Source of the DNA: Oerskovia paurometabola
GTDB taxonomy: Bacteria; Actinomycetota; Actinomycetes; Actinomycetales; Cellulomonadaceae
DNA: 64,000 nt
Reading direction: 5' to 3'
Assembly: GCF_016907365.1 (NCBI RefSeq)
Contig: NZ_JAFBBV010000001.1
Coordinates: 806,001 to 870,000, forward strand
Shown here: in pieces, positions 61,337 through 64,000 of the stretch
Layout of the letters: each line of letters begins with the position of its first letter
Position numbering within the stretch: position 1 is the first letter of the stretch
Made by a program: the position numbers and the translations under genes
Notes under the pieces: model-generated
What the model was told of the DNA's origin: nothing
Databases searched by the model: none
Seen by the model: only the letters and a program-made list of their open reading frames with translations

Positions 61337-62821
61337 ATGGCACGATCATTCTGGAGGACGCTCGCCACGGCGTGCGCCGCGACGGCGATGGTTGCCGGAC
61401 CCACAGCGCTCGCCGCGAACGCGGCGACACCCAGCCCCGATGCACCGACGATCTCACCCCAGACCTCCTCGAAGGTCTCGCCCGAGGTGCTCCGTGCCCT
61501 CCAGCGGGACCTGGGGCTGAGCGCCAAGGACGCGACGAAGCGTCTGGCGTTCCAGTCCGACGCGGCGAGCACCGAGGACGCTCTCGCCGACAGCCTGGAC
61601 GCCTTTGCCGGCGCCTGGGTCGACCCCGCGAAGAACACGCTGTACGTGGGCGTCGCCGACGACGCCGAGGCCAAGGAGGTCCGTGCGGCGGGCGCGACCC
61701 CCGTGGTCGTCGACCACACGCTCGCCGAGCTCGACACGTGGAAGGCGGCGCTCGACGGCGAGCTCGCCGACCCGGCCGCGGTCCCGAGCTGGTACGTCGA
61801 CGTCACGACCAACCAGGTCGTCGTCAACGTGCACGACGGCGGCCGCGCCCTCGCGGAGCAGGCCGCCGCGAGCGCGGGCGTGCCCACCGAGGCCATCACC
61901 TACGTGACGACGACCGAGGCGCCTCGCCCGCTCATCGACGTGGTGGGCGGCAACGCGTACACCATGGGCTCCGGCGGGCGCTGCTCGGTCGGCTTCCCCG
62001 TGAACGGGGGCTTCATCACGGCCGGGCACTGCGGCACGGTCGGCACCCGCACCTCGGGGCCGGGCGGCACGTTCCGCGGGTCGAGCTTCCCCGGCAACGA
62101 CTACGCCTGGGTGCAGGTCGACGCGGGGAACACCCCGGTCGGTGCGGTCAACAACTACAGCGGCGGGCGCGTCGCGGTCGCGGGCTCGACGGCCGCGCCC
62201 GTAGGGGCCTCCGTCTGCCGGTCCGGCTCCACGACGGGCTGGCACTGCGGGACCATCGCGGCCTACAACAGCTCGGTGACCTACCCGCAGGGAACCGTCT
62301 CGGGGCTCATCCGCACGAACGTGTGCGCCGAGCCCGGCGACTCGGGCGGCTCGCTCCTCGCGGGCAACCAGGCGCAGGGGGTGACCTCGGGCGGGTCGGG
62401 CAACTGCTCGTCGGGCGGGACGACGTACTTCCAGCCCGTCAACGAGGCGCTCGGGGCGTACGGGCTCACGCTCGTGACCTCGGGCGGTGGGGGCACCGAG
62501 CCGCCGCCGGCCGGGTGCCCGGGCTATGCCCGGACCTACCAGGGCAGCGTCTCGGCCGGGACCTCGGTCGCGCAGCCGAACGGTTCGTACGTCACGGCAG
62601 GCAACGGGACGCACCGGGTGTGCCTGAGCGGCCCGGCGGGCACGGACCTCGACCTGTACCTGCAGAAGTGGAACGGGTCCGCGTGGGCGAACGTCGCACA
62701 GTCGACGTCGTCCGGCGCGGCTGAGGCGATCACGTACGCAGGGACCGCCGGGTACTACCGGTACGTGGTCCACGCGTACGCGGGCTCGGGCGCGTACACG
62801 CTGGGAGCGACGACGCCGTAG
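61337..62821 (+). CDS. Secreted streptogrisin-like serine protease with C-terminal PPC domain
   Basis: 494 residues. Signal peptide 1-29 (cleavage after ANA), alpha-lytic-type prodomain about 45-195, mature S1E chymotrypsin fold from about 200. Catalytic triad: His231 in TAGHCG, Asp255 in GNDYAWV, Ser336 in EPGDSGGS. Disulfide cysteines match the 69B4 protease of Cellulomonas, to which the mature part is very close. A Gly/Pro linker leads to a PPC-type beta domain (about 400-494) with GTDLDLYLQKWNG. ATG at 61337. Prodomain serves as folding chaperone. Confidence 0.95.
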   Translation: MARSFWRTLATACAATAMVAGPTALAANAATPSPDAPTISPQTSSKVSPEVLRALQRDLGLSAKDATKRLAFQSDAASTEDALADSLDAFAGAWVDPAKNTLYVGVADDAEAKEVRAAGATPVVVDHTLAELDTWKAALDGELADPAAVPSWYVDVTTNQVVVNVHDGGRALAEQAAASAGVPTEAITYVTTTEAPRPLIDVVGGNAYTMGSGGRCSVGFPVNGGFITAGHCGTVGTRTSGPGGTFRGSSFPGNDYAWVQVDAGNTPVGAVNNYSGGRVAVAGSTAAPVGASVCRSGSTTGWHCGTIAAYNSSVTYPQGTVSGLIRTNVCAEPGDSGGSLLAGNQAQGVTSGGSGNCSSGGTTYFQPVNEALGAYGLTLVTSGGGGTEPPPAGCPGYARTYQGSVSAGTSVAQPNGSYVTAGNGTHRVCLSGPAGTDLDLYLQKWNGSAWANVAQSTSSGAAEAITYAGTAGYYRYVVHAYAGSGAYTLGATTP

Positions 62822-62831
62822 CCCCCTCGGT

Positions 62832-62911
62832 CGAGAACGGGGTTGAGGTCGCTACCGGTCCGTTGGCGACCTCGACCCCGTTCTCGGCACCTTGGACGGA
62901 CGCCGACGGCA
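62832..62911. repeat. Palindromic repeat family, copy C
   Basis: 80-bp element. Arms 62832-62852 and 62866-62886 pair at 20 of 21 positions around a 13-nt loop; a 25-bp conserved right flank follows. It matches copy D at 75 of 80 positions. It starts 11 bp after the protease stop. Confidence 0.88.
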
Positions 62912-62966
62912 TGACCGGTCGGCGAAGTCCGTGGACACAGGGGCTCGCACCCTGCATCGTCGTCCC

Positions 62967-63644
62967 ATGACTCGACGCGACGACCCGATGAGCTCCCGGC
63001 ACTGGGCGGGGGGCTTCTACGAGCTCGCCCTGGTGGTGGAGCACCCCGACGACGATCACCTCGTCGACCTGGTCGCCGCCCTCGTCGCCGCCGTCGGCCT
63101 CTCACGTCTCACGGTCGTCGACGGCACGGTCGAGGCCCGCGTGGCCTCGGAGGACCGGGCGGGGGTCCGGGCAGCCGGTGGGGCACTCGTCCGAGGGGTG
63201 CACCTGCGCGGCGTGGCGCGCCTTCCGGGAGGTGGAGAGTCGTCGTGCGGGATCCTGCTCCTTCGGGGAGAGCGCGAGGACGGCGACGCCCGTGGTGCGG
63301 CGCCTGGCCCGAGCCTCGACGTCGGGGGACCGGACTGGTTGGTCCTCTACCTTCCCCTCGCGGGGCTCGACGCCGGGGGTGTCGAGGTCGACGGGTTCCC
63401 GTTCGATGACCGCTCGGGGGCCGAGTCCCTCACGTGGCGCCGCCCCCTCGACGAATGGTTGGCCGGAGTCTGTCGCTCGGTGCACCGGACCGTCCCGTTC
63501 GGGCGCGCCGTGATCGGGTTCGAGGTCGCGGGCGACGACGACGGCCTGGTCGAGCCGGACCGGCTCGCTCCCGCCGCTCCACGGGACCGGGCGCATCTCG
63601 TCGTGGGACCGGCCGGGCTGACCTACGTCGCGGCGGAGCGCTGA
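62967..63644 (+). CDS. Protein of unknown function
   Basis: 225 residues; I do not recognise a family. Acidic, no signal peptide or helix. Two halves are suggested: GFYELALVVEHPDDDHLVDL opening an alpha-beta unit, and DWLVLYLPLAGLDAGGVEVD near the middle followed by a Trp/Arg segment and FGRAVIGFEVAGDDDG. The frame has normal actinobacterial codon bias, so it is probably real. Start ATG 62967 or 62988; neither has a clear ribosome site. It is bracketed by repeat copies C and D. Confidence 0.6.
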   Translation: MTRRDDPMSSRHWAGGFYELALVVEHPDDDHLVDLVAALVAAVGLSRLTVVDGTVEARVASEDRAGVRAAGGALVRGVHLRGVARLPGGGESSCGILLLRGEREDGDARGAAPGPSLDVGGPDWLVLYLPLAGLDAGGVEVDGFPFDDRSGAESLTWRRPLDEWLAGVCRSVHRTVPFGRAVIGFEVAGDDDGLVEPDRLAPAAPRDRAHLVVGPAGLTYVAAER

Positions 63645-63665
63645 CGCGTACGTAGCGCCCCAGGT

Positions 63666-63745
63666 CGAAAACGAGGTTGAGGTCGCTACCGGTCCGGTGG
63701 CGACCTCAACCCCGTTCTCAGCACCTTGGACGGACGCCGACGGCA
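63666..63745. repeat. Palindromic repeat family, copy D
   Basis: 80-bp element in the same orientation as copy C, with a 13-nt loop (63687-63699). The inner 12 bp of the stem are perfect; the outer part has three mismatches. It lies just after the unknown gene and before the P-loop gene. Confidence 0.88.
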
Positions 63746-63776
63746 CGTCCAGCGAGCCTCGCGGTCGGCGAGGGCC

Positions 63777-63782
63777 TAGTCT
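63777..63782 (+). promoter_or_regulatory. Leaderless-type -10 element (TAGTCT) of the P-loop gene
   Basis: TAGTCT ends 7 nt before the GTG at 63790; no ribosome site. Confidence 0.5.
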
Positions 63783-63789
63783 CACGATC

Positions 63790-64000
63790 GTGCTGATCGC
63801 CATGGCGGGACTGCCCGGAACCGGCAAGAGTCGACTCGCGCGCCTCCTCGCGCGCGACCTGAGGGCGGTGATGCTCAGCGTCGACCCCGTCGAGGACGCT
63901 TTCCTGCGCGCGGGTGCGGTGCACGATGACGTCACGGGCCTGGGCGCGTACCTCGCCGTCGAGGCTGCTGCCGAGGAGAACCTGCTCCTGGGCCACGCCG
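63790..64000 (+). CDS. P-loop kinase/ATPase, N-terminal part (cut by right edge)
   Basis: About 70 residues visible from the GTG. LIAMAGLPGTGKSRLARLLA is a Walker A of the AAA_33/zeta-toxin-like kinase type, followed by VMLSVDPVEDAFLRAG where such kinases bind substrate. The frame runs off the window, so its role is not assignable. Confidence 0.75.
   Translation, partial: MLIAMAGLPGTGKSRLARLLARDLRAVMLSVDPVEDAFLRAGAVHDDVTGLGAYLAVEAAAEENLLLGHA

Overview
The window is high-GC actinobacterial chromosome. Its best taxonomic marker is a streptogrisin-type serine protease (61337-62821) that I recognise as close to the Cellulomonas 69B4 alkaline protease. Together with mycothiol synthase, a lysX fusion, a DUF4244-type Tad pilus locus and many GTG starts, this points to Cellulomonadaceae or a near relative (Cellulomonas, Oerskovia, Cellulosimicrobium). 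The genus is inference. I see no rRNA, tRNA, CRISPR array, prophage or IS element.

Left part (1-19123). ppk1 (cut by the left edge) and mshD overlap. An esterase, a flavin monooxygenase/MFS pair, recQ, a GNAT and an EamA/NIPA-like transporter follow. acs is divergent from a five-gene Dpp/Opp-type ABC operon (12464-17597). Their shared 307-bp intergenic region holds a CRP-like box and an 18-bp perfect palindrome. An ACT-domain malic enzyme comes next.

Middle (19523-42343). A HAD hydrolase and a cyclic-nucleotide-domain/thioredoxin-reductase-like fusion precede the Tad pilus genes. The Tad locus is split: ssd-tadA-tadB-tadC (22348-25527) and flp-tadE-tadG (28889-29834) are separated by an ECF42 sigma factor, two DGPF/YCII proteins and an epoxide hydrolase. 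An MrfA/YprA-like helicase follows, then an unusual repeat-rich spacer, an M18 aminopeptidase, two methyltransferases (one is rlmC), an SNF2/SWIM pair, and a TetR/DUF998/hydrolase run.

Right part (42353-64000). Cell-envelope genes dominate: a VanY-like M15 peptidase, lysX, and two tandem paralogous cassettes of ECF sigma factor plus membrane-anchored extracytoplasmic protein. Both cassettes share an almost identically spaced promoter (CCCCAACG-N16-CGTY-N7-GTGACAC) and each ends in a very strong hairpin. A DtxR-type regulator, a K+-independent H+-pyrophosphatase, a TetR, two paralogous lipoproteins, a large methyltransferase, a VOC protein, a shortened DUF2867 gene, a LysR, the secreted protease, an unknown gene and a truncated P-loop gene complete the window.

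Two window-wide patterns stand out. At least ten genes carry a TANNNT-like -10 element exactly 6-7 nt before the start codon, usually with no Shine-Dalgarno sequence, the signature of leaderless transcription. A family of about 80-bp palindromic repeats (four copies, 59211-63745) brackets single genes near the right end.
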